Below are positions 35,863-45,154 of a stretch of DNA of 64,000 nucleotides, one piece after another; position 1 is the first letter of the stretch; each line of letters begins with the position of its first letter. The stretch lies in NCBI GenBank assembly GCA_963837365.1, contig CAWIMW010000001.1:1054001-1118000 (forward strand), in the 5' to 3' direction. This DNA is from CAWBXL01 sp963837365 (GTDB taxonomy: Bacteria > Acidobacteriota > Terriglobia > Terriglobales > Acidobacteriaceae). Made by a program: the position numbers and the translations under genes. The notes beneath the pieces are model-generated. The model was not told where the DNA came from. It did not search any database and saw only the letters and a program-made list of their open reading frames with translations.

Positions 35863-36477
35863 TTAGCGCGACCGTTCTCCGGCAATATCGGCCAACTCCC
35901 GCTTCGATCGCTCCAAATGCCGAACTCCATATCGCTCATTCAACACCCAAACCCCGGCAAAAAACGCGGTAACGAACGGCAATCCCACCAAGCTAGCCCA
36001 TCTCACTGCCAGCGGTTGCCCCTCCGCCGTCAACTGCATCCACACTCCCACATTGCCAATGACAATCCCAATGTAAGGCGGCAGCAAGTACCAATACTTC
36101 ACTCGCCGGAGCAGCCGAATCTGCTGGTCGTAATTCTCCCGCAGCAAATTGCTGTATTGAGACAACTCCATCCCCGGATCAAGCCGCTTCGGCCCCGCGC
36201 CGAACCGCATAATGTAGTAGGCGATCCAAACTCCACTAAGGGCGACAATCGCCATCCCAACCCGCATCACCAACCCCGGCGCCTTCCAGGCAAAAAATCC
36301 GAACAGACAGAACACAAATGCTGCGGCCACGACTTCCACTGCATTCCGCACCGCAATCCGCCGGTCAAACGCACGCGTCTTCTCAATTACCAGAGCCAAC
36401 ATTTCTTGTTCCCCTTTTCCGGGCCGCAAGTCGGCCCCGCGGTGCCAGAGATTTCGCAATTCATCCGGTGTCGTCAT
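35863..36477 (-). CDS. Membrane protein paired with an ECF sigma factor
   Basis: 204 residues. A soluble N-terminus (TTPDELRNLWHRGADLRPGKGEQEM) is followed by membrane segments at about 45-62, 72-88, 130-147 and 160-180. The ATG overlaps the stop of the upstream sigma gene (ATGA), so the two are translationally coupled. This position is where an anti-sigma factor is normally encoded, but no zinc-binding HxxxCxxC motif is present. Anti-sigma function is therefore inference. Confidence 0.75.
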   Translation of the reverse strand: MTTPDELRNLWHRGADLRPGKGEQEMLALVIEKTRAFDRRIAVRNAVEVVAAAFVFCLFGFFAWKAPGLVMRVGMAIVALSGVWIAYYIMRFGAGPKRLDPGMELSQYSNLLRENYDQQIRLLRRVKYWYLLPPYIGIVIGNVGVWMQLTAEGQPLAVRWASLVGLPFVTAFFAGVWVLNERYGVRHLERSKRELADIAGERSR

Positions 36478-37028
36478 CGCTGGCTTGCCTCCATTTCTCG
36501 AATTTTGCTGGTCAAACGGTCGCGAATGCGCGAAAGCCGGGTGGCAATCGCGCCCTCGGAAATTCCTGTGATCTCCTGGATTTCCCGATAGCTAAGGTCC
36601 TCCAAGTGAAGGGCCACCATCTGCCGATCGGATGCCGAAAGCTCTCGCGTAGCTTTCAGCAGCAGTTCGTGCTTCTGTTGTTCGATCAGGCGTTCGTCGG
36701 AACCGTCTTTGACGGCAACCGCACTCGCAGGCGCATCTTCCAGCGCGGACTCTGTTCTCCCACGCCGCCGCAGCTTTGTGACGGCAGTAATCGCCGTGTT
36801 GTGAGCGATGCGGTAAAGCCATGTGCGCTCGCTCGATTCCCCGCGAAACTGCGGGATGGCACGCCACAAGCCGATGGCGATTTCCTGCACAATGTCCTCC
36901 TGGTCGCTCGGGTCGTGCGCATAAGCGGCAGCCAGCCGGTGAAGCGCAGCCTGATACTCCGACATCAGCCGCAGAAACATCGCGCGGCGTTCTGCATCGG
37001 ACTTGGCGACTCCTATCATCGCGTTCAA
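36474..37028 (-). CDS. ECF-type RNA polymerase sigma factor
   Basis: 184 residues. Sigma region 2: DQEDIVQEIAIGLWRAIPQFRGESSERTWLYRIAHNTAI. Region 4: LSASDRQMVALHLEDLSYREIQEITGISEGAIATRLSRIRDRL, a helix-turn-helix for the -35 element. Regions 1 and 3 are lacking, as in ECF sigmas. The coupled downstream membrane protein may control it. The target genes are not identifiable here. Confidence 0.92.
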   Translation of the reverse strand: MNAMIGVAKSDAERRAMFLRLMSEYQAALHRLAAAYAHDPSDQEDIVQEIAIGLWRAIPQFRGESSERTWLYRIAHNTAITAVTKLRRRGRTESALEDAPASAVAVKDGSDERLIEQQKHELLLKATRELSASDRQMVALHLEDLSYREIQEITGISEGAIATRLSRIRDRLTSKIREMEASQR

Positions 37029-37084
37029 TCAGGTAGTCTAACGGGCGGGAAAAAGCTTACATCTTGGGAGAACCGCTATTTTTA

Positions 37085-37190
37085 CCACGGAGTCACGGAG
37101 ACACGGAGAAACCCAATTGCTTTGGGAACCCCTTCTATTTTATGGTTTTGCGCTTTCAATGTTTTTCTCTGTGTCTCCGTGCCTCGGTGG
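37085..37190. repeat. Dispersed inverted repeat, family B (cacggag subtype)
   Basis: The left arm 37085-37109 (starting CCACGGAGTCACGGAGACAC) and right arm 37166-37190 (ending CTCCGTGCCTCGGTGG) are complementary at about 22 of 25 positions around a 56-base interior. They are built of repeated ACGGAG units. A weaker relative is at 45063-45149. Confidence 0.75.
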
Positions 37191-37223
37191 TGAAAAATCA
37201 CTGGGAAGCGCTGAAAACTTAAA

Positions 37224-37269
37224 TGGGCCGGCAACCAAGAAGCGGTGACTTTCCTTGGCTATCGGCCCA
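37224..37269 (+). ncRNA. Unassigned strong RNA hairpin upstream of the atp operon
   Basis: TGGGCCG pairs with CGGCCCA (7 bp), then an internal loop GCAA/CTAT, then CCAAG with CTTGG (5 bp) and a 14-base loop AAGCGGTGACTTTC. No T-run follows, so it is not a plain terminator. It ends 19 bases before GGAGGTGAT and a short open frame. It matches no riboswitch class that I recognise. Confidence 0.35.
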
Positions 37270-37303
37270 TTCGACCCTGAATTGGATCGGAGGTGATACT
37301 TCT

Positions 37304-37363
37304 ATGCTAGACCCCTCTGACTGGAAGTCAAGCATTCTTTGTGCTTTGCACCGCGCCTCTTGA
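37304..37363 (+). CDS. 19-codon open frame with near-perfect Shine-Dalgarno
   Basis: GGAGGTGAT, complementary to the 16S tail, precedes ATG; the frame encodes MLDPSDWKSSILCALHRAS and ends TGA. The spacing from GGAGG to ATG is ten bases, slightly long. It could be a leader peptide or a chance frame. It stands 138 bases before the first atp gene on the same strand. Confidence 0.3.
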   Translation: MLDPSDWKSSILCALHRAS

Positions 37364-37501
37364 CAAATCCAGAATTCCCATTTTTGGACAATGCAAGTTG
37401 GGCACAAATTTACCGTCCTTTACGTTGACTACTAAGCCCGTAGAATGTTAGCTTTAACAGTTTTCATAGCCCTCTTAAAGCTCGGGTAAATTTTCAGCAC
37501 A

Positions 37502-37963
37502 ATGGATGAGACGCTTAAACAACTAGGGGGATTACTGCTCGGGGCGATACCCACAGTGATCTTTTTCCTGTTGCTCTACTGGCTGTACACCGTGCTGGTG
37601 CACAAGCCTTTGGTACGCGTGCTGGCCGAGCGTCGCGCAAAAACCGAGGGCACCATCGAAAAAGCGCGCGCCGATATCGCCGCGGCTGAGGCGCGCACGG
37701 CTGAATATGAGCAGCGCATCCGCGAAGCTCGGGTAGCGGTTTTTCGGGCGCAGGAAGCGCGCCGCCAGCAGATCACGCAGAAGCGTTCCGCAGCGGTGGC
37801 TGCGGCAAGGGCCAAAGCGCAGACACAAGTGGAACAGGCCAGAGCCGTGCTCGAGAAAGACAAGTCAGAAGCTCAAGCCGGTTTGACCGCGGAGGCAGGG
37901 AAGCTGGTGACGGAAATCATTCGTGTAGTATTGCGTCCGGCGATGGCGGGAGGCGAACGATGA
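37502..37963 (+). CDS. ATP synthase F0 subunit b'
   Basis: 153 residues. One N-terminal membrane segment (LLLGAIPTVIFFLLLYWLYTVLV) is followed by a long charged helix (VRVLAERRAKTEGTIEKARADIAAAEARTAEYEQRIREA), the coiled-coil peripheral stalk. This is the first of two b-type genes; the longer one follows with a 4-base overlap. Two different b subunits imply a b/b' heterodimer stator. Confidence 0.85.
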   Translation: MDETLKQLGGLLLGAIPTVIFFLLLYWLYTVLVHKPLVRVLAERRAKTEGTIEKARADIAAAEARTAEYEQRIREARVAVFRAQEARRQQITQKRSAAVAAARAKAQTQVEQARAVLEKDKSEAQAGLTAEAGKLVTEIIRVVLRPAMAGGER

Positions 37964-38721
37964 ACCGCAGCCGGGTTGCACAGAAACTATGGGTGGCAGC
38001 TGTAGTCTCCTTATTGTTTGTCGCGACTGTGGGGGTGGGCAACGCCCAGGAGAAGGAACATCCGCAGTCCTCTACTTCCGCCACTTCGGACCAGAACCGC
38101 TACGATACCCAATCACTTCGCGGAGAATTGGCCAAGGAATCGCGTGAGGCGGCCGGTGAAGATGAGTCCGCTGAATTCAAGCAGTCTTCGTCGGTTCAGT
38201 TTATTGCTCGAATCACGGGGCTGAGTCTGGTCCACGCCTACTGGCTCTGTGTAGTGCTTAACTTCGCGCTGATCGCAGGCCTGATTTTCTGGGTGTCAAA
38301 GAAGAACCTGCCGGGAATGTTCCGTAACCGCACGGCGTCCATCCAAAAGGCAATGGCCGAGGCGCGCGCCGCAAGCGATGACGCCAACCGGCGCCTGAAG
38401 GAAATTGAAGTCAGGCTTACGCGCCTCGACGGTGAAATCTCTGAAATGCGCGGCGCCGCTGAAATGGAAGCGATGGCCGAGGAAGAGCGCATCAAGGCGG
38501 CAACCGCCGAAGAGGTGCGCCGGGTAGTCGACTCCGCCGAGCAGGAAATCTCCGCCGCAGCCAAAAATGCCCGCCGCGATCTCCGCGCCTACGCCGCGAA
38601 TCTAGTGGTTTCGCTGGCCGAGAAACAAATCAAGGTTGATACCGCGACCGATCAGTCCCTGGTAAAAGGTTTCTCGCAACGGCTGACCTCCGATGGTCCC
38701 GGCCGAAGGGATGGCCGCTAA
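37960..38721 (+). CDS. atpF: ATP synthase F0 subunit b with signal-like N-terminal extension
   Basis: 253 residues, longer than the usual 155-170. An extra N-terminal hydrophobic stretch (WVAAVVSLLFVATVGVGNA) and a 55-residue polar linker precede the normal membrane anchor (YWLCVVLNFALIAGLIFWV). The stalk helix follows (RTASIQKAMAEARAASDDANRRLKEIEVRL). The extension looks like a cleavable signal peptide, which would place the linker outside. The start overlaps the b' stop as ATGA; atpH follows after two bases. Confidence 0.88.
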   Translation: MNRSRVAQKLWVAAVVSLLFVATVGVGNAQEKEHPQSSTSATSDQNRYDTQSLRGELAKESREAAGEDESAEFKQSSSVQFIARITGLSLVHAYWLCVVLNFALIAGLIFWVSKKNLPGMFRNRTASIQKAMAEARAASDDANRRLKEIEVRLTRLDGEISEMRGAAEMEAMAEEERIKAATAEEVRRVVDSAEQEISAAAKNARRDLRAYAANLVVSLAEKQIKVDTATDQSLVKGFSQRLTSDGPGRRDGR

Positions 38722-38723
38722 CC

Positions 38724-39266
38724 ATGGCAACCGTGACCAACACCTACGCGCGCGCTTTCGCGGACGTAGTCATCGACCGCAAGCTCGACCCGGCCAAGAC
38801 CCTGGCTGAGGCCAAGTCGCTTGTCGCGCTGGTGGGGTCAAGCCAGGACTTGCGTCAGGTGTGGGAAACGCCATCCATCCCGCCTGGCCAAAAAATAAAA
38901 CTGCTGGATGCGATTGTGGCTAAGGCGAAAATCTCGGGGGAAGTGCGCAATTTCATCGCCGTCTTGATTGATCACAGGCGCACAAATTTCCTGGACGCGA
39001 TCGTAAAACAATTCGAGCAGGACTTGAACCAGCGCATGGGTTTTGCCGTAGCGGAAGTCACCAGCACGCGCGATTTGAGCGATGCCGAACGCCGCACGCT
39101 GGAGGCGGAAGTGGAGAAATTGACCGGCAAAAAAGTCCGCGCCAACTATGCAAAAGACGCTTCAATGCTAGGCGGCGCAGTAGTAAGAATCGGCAGCACA
39201 ATCTACGACGGCTCTGTAAAAGGACAGCTGGAGAGGTTTAGGGAGCAACTAACAGGGAGCACGTAG
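38724..39266 (+). CDS. atpH: ATP synthase F1 subunit delta
   Basis: 180 residues, normal length. It opens with TNTYARAFADVVIDRKLDP (OSCP/delta helix 1) and closes with the C-terminal domain KKVRANYAKDASMLGGAVVRIGSTIYDGSVKGQLERF. It links the peripheral stalk to the top of F1. It is followed by a 113-base repeat-filled gap. Confidence 0.93.
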   Translation: MATVTNTYARAFADVVIDRKLDPAKTLAEAKSLVALVGSSQDLRQVWETPSIPPGQKIKLLDAIVAKAKISGEVRNFIAVLIDHRRTNFLDAIVKQFEQDLNQRMGFAVAEVTSTRDLSDAERRTLEAEVEKLTGKKVRANYAKDASMLGGAVVRIGSTIYDGSVKGQLERFREQLTGST

Positions 39267-39379
39267 CAATCCGCACTCAGCATTCAGCCATCGGAATTTG
39301 CCGAAACCGGCTGAATGCTAAGTGCTGAATGCTGATTGCAAAAAGCTAAGGGCTGACAGCTGAAGGCTAAGAGCTAACT
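39267..39379. repeat. Family C repeat between atpH and atpA
   Basis: GCATTCAGCC...GGCTGAATGC forms an inverted pair (39282-39318), followed by GTGCTGAATGCTGATTGC and serial AGCTAAGGGCTGACAGCTGAAGGCTAAGAGCTAAC units up to the atpA ATG. These low-complexity words resemble those before atpG and atpD. Confidence 0.6.
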
Positions 39380-40915
<1,536 letters not shown>

Positions 40916-41009
40916 ACACAAGGTCCCTCGAGGCCTTCGGCCCTCGGGATGACAGAGTTTTTTAGGTTTTGGAGGTTTAGCTAAAAGCTAAAAGCTAGAA
41001 GCTGATTTC
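40916..41009. repeat. Family C repeat between atpA and atpG
   Basis: The gap starts with CCCTCGAGGCCTTCGGCCCTCGGGATGACAG, which can fold on itself. It ends with AGCTAAAAGCTAAAAGCTAGAAGCTG immediately before the atpG start. The AGCTAGAAGCTG word is shared with the gap before atpD. Confidence 0.6.
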
Positions 41010-42053
41010 ATGCCCAACGTACTAGACATTCGCCGCCGCATCCGCAGCGTGACCAACACGCGGCAGATCACCAGGGCCATGAAAATGGTCTCCGCGGCCA
41101 AACTCCGCCGGGCCCAGGAACGCGCCCTGTCCGCCCGTCCCTACGCGCAAATGCTGACCAATGTCCTGAAGTCGTTGGTCTCGCGCGCGGAAATCTACGA
41201 CCCGGAAACCGGCGAGCCCAAGCATCCTCTGCTGGCCGCGCGGCCCGAAAACAACATCCTCTTTATGGTGGTCACCGGAGACAAAGGGCTGGCCGGCGCT
41301 TTCAACACCAACATCCTGAAAGCCGCCGCGAAATTCCTGGCCACCGAATCCGGTAAGAACATCGAGATTGAAGCCATAGGCCGCAAAGGCCGCGACTTCC
41401 TGCGCCGCCGTTTCTCCTCCGCCTCCCCGCGCCAGGCTGATTCGACCGAGTCCCCGCGCACCACCATCGTAGGCGAGCACATAGGCGTATTGACCAAACT
41501 TGAATATGAGATGGTTTCCGATATGGCGGACCGCATCATCGATCGCTACTGCAAAGAAGAGATCGACTCCGTCTACCTGGTTTTCAACGAATTCAAATCG
41601 GTGATTAACCAGCGGCTGGTCGTGGAAAAGATCCTGCCCATAGGAGAAGTAGGCGTGGCGGGAATCACGCAAACGGAAGAATTAACCCAAGAGCAAAAAC
41701 AGCAGATCGTCGAAGCCACAAAGGGCGCAGGGGTTGGAGTCCGCCCTGCCGACACGAAAGCCATCGACGAAGCCGCTGCCCATTTCGCTGCTGCTCCAGT
41801 GGATTACATTTACGAGCAGCCGGCAAGAAACCTGTTCAACGCTCTGCTGCCGAAATACGTGGCCATACAGATTTTTCACGGCCTGCTTGAGTCCGTAGCC
41901 GCCGAGCACGCGGCCCGCATGACCGCCATGGAAGCGGCTACAAGTAACGCAACCGACATGATCGATAGCTTGACGCTGGTGATGAACCGGGCCCGCCAGG
42001 CGAAGATCACGAAAGAGATCATAGAAATCGTGAGCGGCGCAGCCGCCATGTAA
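41010..42053 (+). CDS. atpG: ATP synthase F1 subunit gamma
   Basis: 347 residues against the usual 285-290. N-terminal helix PNVLDIRRRIRSVTNTRQITRAMKMVSAAKLRRAQE and C-terminal AARMTAMEAATSNATDMIDSLTLVMNRARQAKITKEIIEIVSGA are standard. The extra length lies in SSASPRQADSTESPRTT (about residue 140) and LTQEQKQQIVEATKGAGVGVRPADTKAIDE (about 225-255), in the globular part rather than in the rotor helices. The insertions may affect regulation; that is inference. Confidence 0.95.
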   Translation: MPNVLDIRRRIRSVTNTRQITRAMKMVSAAKLRRAQERALSARPYAQMLTNVLKSLVSRAEIYDPETGEPKHPLLAARPENNILFMVVTGDKGLAGAFNTNILKAAAKFLATESGKNIEIEAIGRKGRDFLRRRFSSASPRQADSTESPRTTIVGEHIGVLTKLEYEMVSDMADRIIDRYCKEEIDSVYLVFNEFKSVINQRLVVEKILPIGEVGVAGITQTEELTQEQKQQIVEATKGAGVGVRPADTKAIDEAAAHFAAAPVDYIYEQPARNLFNALLPKYVAIQIFHGLLESVAAEHAARMTAMEAATSNATDMIDSLTLVMNRARQAKITKEIIEIVSGAAAM

Positions 42054-42059
42054 TCCCAA

Positions 42060-42104
42060 GCTTCCAGCTCCTAGCTAGGAGCTAGAAGCTAGAAGCTGAG
42101 GTTC
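42060..42104. repeat. Family C repeat between atpG and atpD
   Basis: CTTCCAGCTCCTAGCTAGGAGCTAGAAGCTAGAAGCTGAGG spans most of the gap. CTCCTAGCTAGGAG is a perfect palindrome, followed by two AGCTAGA units ending a few bases before the atpD ATG. Confidence 0.65.
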
Positions 42105-42106
42105 TT

Positions 42107-43549
42107 ATGGCCGATAACGTAGGACACGTAATCCAAATCGCCGGACCCGCCGTAGACGTGCAATTTCCTGAGTCCGCGCTGCCGCCCATCTACGAAGCCG
42201 TGCGCGTAACCAGCGAGGGTTTCACCGTCCCCACCCCCATCAACGTAGTCCTGGAAGTGCAGCAACATTTGGGCGAAGGCCGCGTCCGCTGCATCGCCAT
42301 GCAGCCGACCGACGGAATGGTGCGCGGCATGACCGCGCTCGATCTTGGCGGACCCATCTCGGTGCCGGTAGGCAAGGGCACGCTTGGCCGTGTGATGAAC
42401 GTCATCGGTCAGCCGGTGGACCTGCTTGGTCCCATCGAACATTCCAAAGAATCACCCATCCATCGGCCCGCTCCGTTGTTCGACGAGCAGTCGACGACCG
42501 CGGAAATGTTCGAAACCGGCGTGAAAGTCGTTGATCTGATCCAGCCATTCTTGAAAGGCGGCAAAATCGGACTGTTCGGCGGCGCGGGCGTGGGCAAGAC
42601 CGTCGTTATCATGGAGCTGATCAACAACGTCGCCAAGCAACACGGCGGATACTCGGTGTTTGCTGGCGTAGGCGAGCGTACCCGCGAAGGCAACGACCTC
42701 TGGCTGGAAATGACCGAGTCAGGTGTCATCACGCCGGGTGATCCATCGAAGTCAAAAGCCGCGTTGATCTACGGCCAGATGACCGAGCCTCCAGGCGCAA
42801 GACTGCGTGTGGCGTTGACCGGGCTCACCGTAGCCGAATACTTCCGCGACGAAGAAGGCGCAGACACGCTGCTCTTCATCGACAACATTTTCCGTTTCAC
42901 TCAGGCAGGATCAGAAGTGTCCGCGCTGCTGGGCCGCATGCCCAGCGCGGTAGGTTATCAACCGAACCTGGCAACCGAAATGGGCGAATTGCAGGAGCGC
43001 ATCACTTCAACCAAAAAAGGCTCCGTCACCTCGGTGCAGGCCATCTACGTGCCGGCCGACGATTTGACCGATCCGGCCCCGGCCACGACGTTCGCGCACT
43101 TGGACGCGACTACGGTGCTCTCCCGCGCACTGACGGAAATCGGAATCTACCCCGCAGTCGATCCCTTGGCCTCGACTTCGCGCATTCTCGACCCGCGCAT
43201 CGTCGGTCAGGAACACTACGATGTAGCCCAATCGGTCAAGAAAACCTTGCAGACCTATAAAGACCTGCAAGACATCATCGCCATTCTCGGCATCGACGAA
43301 CTAAGCGAAGACCAGAAGTTGACGGTCGCGCGCGCCCGCAAAGTGCAAAAATTCCTGTCGCAACCATTCCACGTGGCGGAACAATTTACCGGCGCACCCG
43401 GACGCTACGTAAAAGTCGCTGATACCGTCAAAGGTTTCAAGGGCATCGTAGAAGGGAAGTACGACGACATCCCCGAGCAGGCTTTCTACATGAAAGGCAC
43501 AATCGACGAAGTGCTGGAAGCCGCGGAGAAATTGAAGACAGCAGCGTAA
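42107..43549 (+). CDS. atpD: ATP synthase F1 subunit beta
   Basis: 480 residues. P-loop GGAGVGKTVVIMEL, GERTREGNDLW (catalytic Glu and Arg region), Walker B LLFIDNIFRFTQAGSEVSALLGRMPSAVGYQPNL, and IDELSEDQK, a DELSED version of the DELSEED loop. It provides the catalytic nucleotide sites. Confidence 0.97.
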   Translation: MADNVGHVIQIAGPAVDVQFPESALPPIYEAVRVTSEGFTVPTPINVVLEVQQHLGEGRVRCIAMQPTDGMVRGMTALDLGGPISVPVGKGTLGRVMNVIGQPVDLLGPIEHSKESPIHRPAPLFDEQSTTAEMFETGVKVVDLIQPFLKGGKIGLFGGAGVGKTVVIMELINNVAKQHGGYSVFAGVGERTREGNDLWLEMTESGVITPGDPSKSKAALIYGQMTEPPGARLRVALTGLTVAEYFRDEEGADTLLFIDNIFRFTQAGSEVSALLGRMPSAVGYQPNLATEMGELQERITSTKKGSVTSVQAIYVPADDLTDPAPATTFAHLDATTVLSRALTEIGIYPAVDPLASTSRILDPRIVGQEHYDVAQSVKKTLQTYKDLQDIIAILGIDELSEDQKLTVARARKVQKFLSQPFHVAEQFTGAPGRYVKVADTVKGFKGIVEGKYDDIPEQAFYMKGTIDEVLEAAEKLKTAA

Positions 43550-43627
43550 GAACTGTGGTGGGCCGTTAGCCTTTGGTCGCTGGCAAAACCAACGACGTAT
43601 AGGCAGACGAACAGCGATCAAGGACCA

Positions 43628-44038
43628 ATGACTGATACGATCCAACTCGAAATTGTCACCCCGGAAAAAATGGTGGTAAAGGAGACCGTCGAAGAGATCC
43701 AGATTCCTGGTCAAAATGGGTATCTGGGAATCCTTCCCGGCCACGCGCCGCTCATTACCGAACTTGCAGTTGGAGAAATTACTTATCGTAAGGATGGGGC
43801 GGCACATCAACTCTCCGTGGCCTGGGGTTTTGCCGAGGTCCTTCCCTACAAAGTCACCATTCTGGCAGAAACCTGCGAACGTCCCGACGAGATCGACGTC
43901 AAACGTGCCCAGGAAGCGAAGGTAAAGGCCGAAGAACTTTTGAAAAACGGACAAACGGAACACGACTTCAGCCGCGCCGAAGGCAAACTACAGCGGGCAG
44001 AAACCCGCCTACATGTAGCCGAGAAGGCCGACCAGTAA
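43628..44038 (+). CDS. atpC: ATP synthase F1 subunit epsilon
   Basis: 136 residues. The N-terminal beta-barrel has IQLEIVTPEKMVV, IPGQNGYLGILPGHAPLITEL and VAWGFAEVLPYKVTILAETCERPDEID. A two-helix C-terminal domain (KRAQEAKVKAEELLKNGQTEHDFSRAEGKLQRAETRL) follows. Epsilon contacts the rotor and can inhibit hydrolysis. The 78-base gap from atpD has TTGGTCGCTGGC and CAACGACG words of family C type. It is the last gene of the operon here; atpB and atpE are not in the window. Confidence 0.93.
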   Translation: MTDTIQLEIVTPEKMVVKETVEEIQIPGQNGYLGILPGHAPLITELAVGEITYRKDGAAHQLSVAWGFAEVLPYKVTILAETCERPDEIDVKRAQEAKVKAEELLKNGQTEHDFSRAEGKLQRAETRLHVAEKADQ

Positions 44039-44053
44039 CACATGATTTTAGTG

Positions 44054-44166
44054 ACGCGGGCACTCCTGCCCGCGTTGTGTACGCTGCCGGTAAACTCTGT
44101 CTGGATCTTCCGCTAGCGCCATGCGGTTGCTGCGCCTGATGCTTCTGGCGGACATGAGTGTCCGCC
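44054..44166. repeat. Pair of hairpins after atpC
   Basis: ACGCGGGCA-CTCC-TGCCCGCGT (44054-44075) and GGCGGACA-TGAG-TGTCCGCC (44147-44166) are two perfect short hairpins 71 bases apart between convergent genes. Neither is followed by a T-run. They could end transcription weakly or be a dispersed palindromic repeat; only one copy is in this window. Confidence 0.55.
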
Positions 44167-44173
44167 CCACTCC

Positions 44174-45037
44174 CTAGTGGCTTTCCACTTCTCCTAACGG
44201 CACAATCGTGGAACTCGTATGAAATTTCTTGTAGTCGCTGTAGGCGACATCCTCAGCGAGATTCACCCCTTTGAACAGCGCCACCCGCGCATCCAATTTC
44301 AGCGCCACATGCTTGGGCAGCCAGACTTCATCATTCACCCGCACCAACTCAATCTGAATATTCGACCCTTTATGTAGCCGCACCAGGAATAGTCCCACCG
44401 AAACTGTGTCAATGCACTGAATGTCGAGCCTTACCCACTGCGATTCGGACCTATCAATCCAGACACGGAAACGGAACTTAGGCAAAAACCTTGCATCCTT
44501 TGTATGCGGCTCATACCCCGGACGCGGATCGGCATCAACCACATAAGTTTCCCGGCCGTTCAACGTCTCCATGCCCACCCATCGGAAGTTGTAGGCATCG
44601 GCGATTTCCTTCACAAACTGCCGGCCTTTTTCCCGTTCCTGCTCAGCTTTTTCCAGCCGCTTTGTTCGGTCGTCCTCACTCTCATTCTTCCGCTTGTCAA
44701 TAATCTTCTGGATCTTGTCGTCTTCCTTCTTAGCATCTTTATCGGAAAGCGGTTGGTCGTTCTTGGCCACCATCTTCCGCACCGGCTCCTCGTATAGGAC
44801 CATGATTTCGTAAGTGCGGGTCTCGGTAGATTTTGTCTGCCCATCCCCATCCAGCTTGTGTTCTTCCTCGCGCTGTATATAGGTGTAGTCACGCAACGTC
44901 TTCTGGTTTTTCAAGTCCTGGTCGGCAGCCTGCCGCACCAGCGCCTGGATTTGTTCTTGTGAAAGCGGAGTATCTTGAGCAGCGAGAGGAAGGGATGCAA
45001 ACAAAACGATGAATAACGTCGCGCAGAATCTGCCCAT
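44174..45037 (-). CDS. Secreted protein of unknown function (LolA-like beta fold)
   Basis: 287 residues from the ATG at 45037; a GTG at 45052 adds five. Signal peptide MGRFCATLFIVLFASLPLAAQ. A very charged helical region (residues 85-155, Asp/Lys/Glu-rich) is followed by FRWVGMETLNGRETYVVDADPRPGY and FRVWIDRSESQWVRLDIQ...VWLPKHVALKLDARVALFKGV. The latter resembles outer-membrane lipoprotein-sorting (LolA/LolB-like) folds found in Acidobacteria. The function is not known. Confidence 0.7.
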   Translation of the reverse strand: MGRFCATLFIVLFASLPLAAQDTPLSQEQIQALVRQAADQDLKNQKTLRDYTYIQREEEHKLDGDGQTKSTETRTYEIMVLYEEPVRKMVAKNDQPLSDKDAKKEDDKIQKIIDKRKNESEDDRTKRLEKAEQEREKGRQFVKEIADAYNFRWVGMETLNGRETYVVDADPRPGYEPHTKDARFLPKFRFRVWIDRSESQWVRLDIQCIDTVSVGLFLVRLHKGSNIQIELVRVNDEVWLPKHVALKLDARVALFKGVNLAEDVAYSDYKKFHTSSTIVPLGEVESH

Positions 45038-45062
45038 AGGATATTCAAACACAGATTTTCCT

Positions 45063-45149
45063 CTGTAAACCTCTGGGTTCTCTGTGGTTCAACCTTCTAA
45101 AACATTAACCAAAGAGGACACCGAGTCTCACAGAGAAAACACGGAGAAA
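45063..45149. repeat. Dispersed repeat, family B (cacggag subtype), copy 2
   Basis: CTCTGTAAACCTCTGGGTTCTCTGTGG faces CCAAAGAGGACACCGAG...CACAGAGAAAACACGGAGAAAG. Arms of imperfect CTCTGTG/CACAGAG words surround a short TTCTAAAACATTAA interior. It fills the gap between two minus-strand genes of unknown function. Confidence 0.55.
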
Positions 45150-45154
45150 GCAAC

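Larger units (their letters stand above)
37029..37501. other. 473-base gap between sigma gene and atp operon
   Basis: The gap holds a family B inverted pair (37085-37190), a strong hairpin (37224-37269), a 19-codon frame behind a near-perfect Shine-Dalgarno (37304-37363) and TTGACA or TTGACT hexamers at 37360 and 37425. The second could be the -35 of the atp promoter, but no good -10 follows at 17 bases. Confidence 0.6.

Noticed and set aside
35752..36591. 279-codon plus-strand frame over the sigma-factor partner gene
   Set aside because: Antisense to the coupled membrane protein and ECF sigma genes; composition is Arg/His/Pro-rich as in shadow frames.
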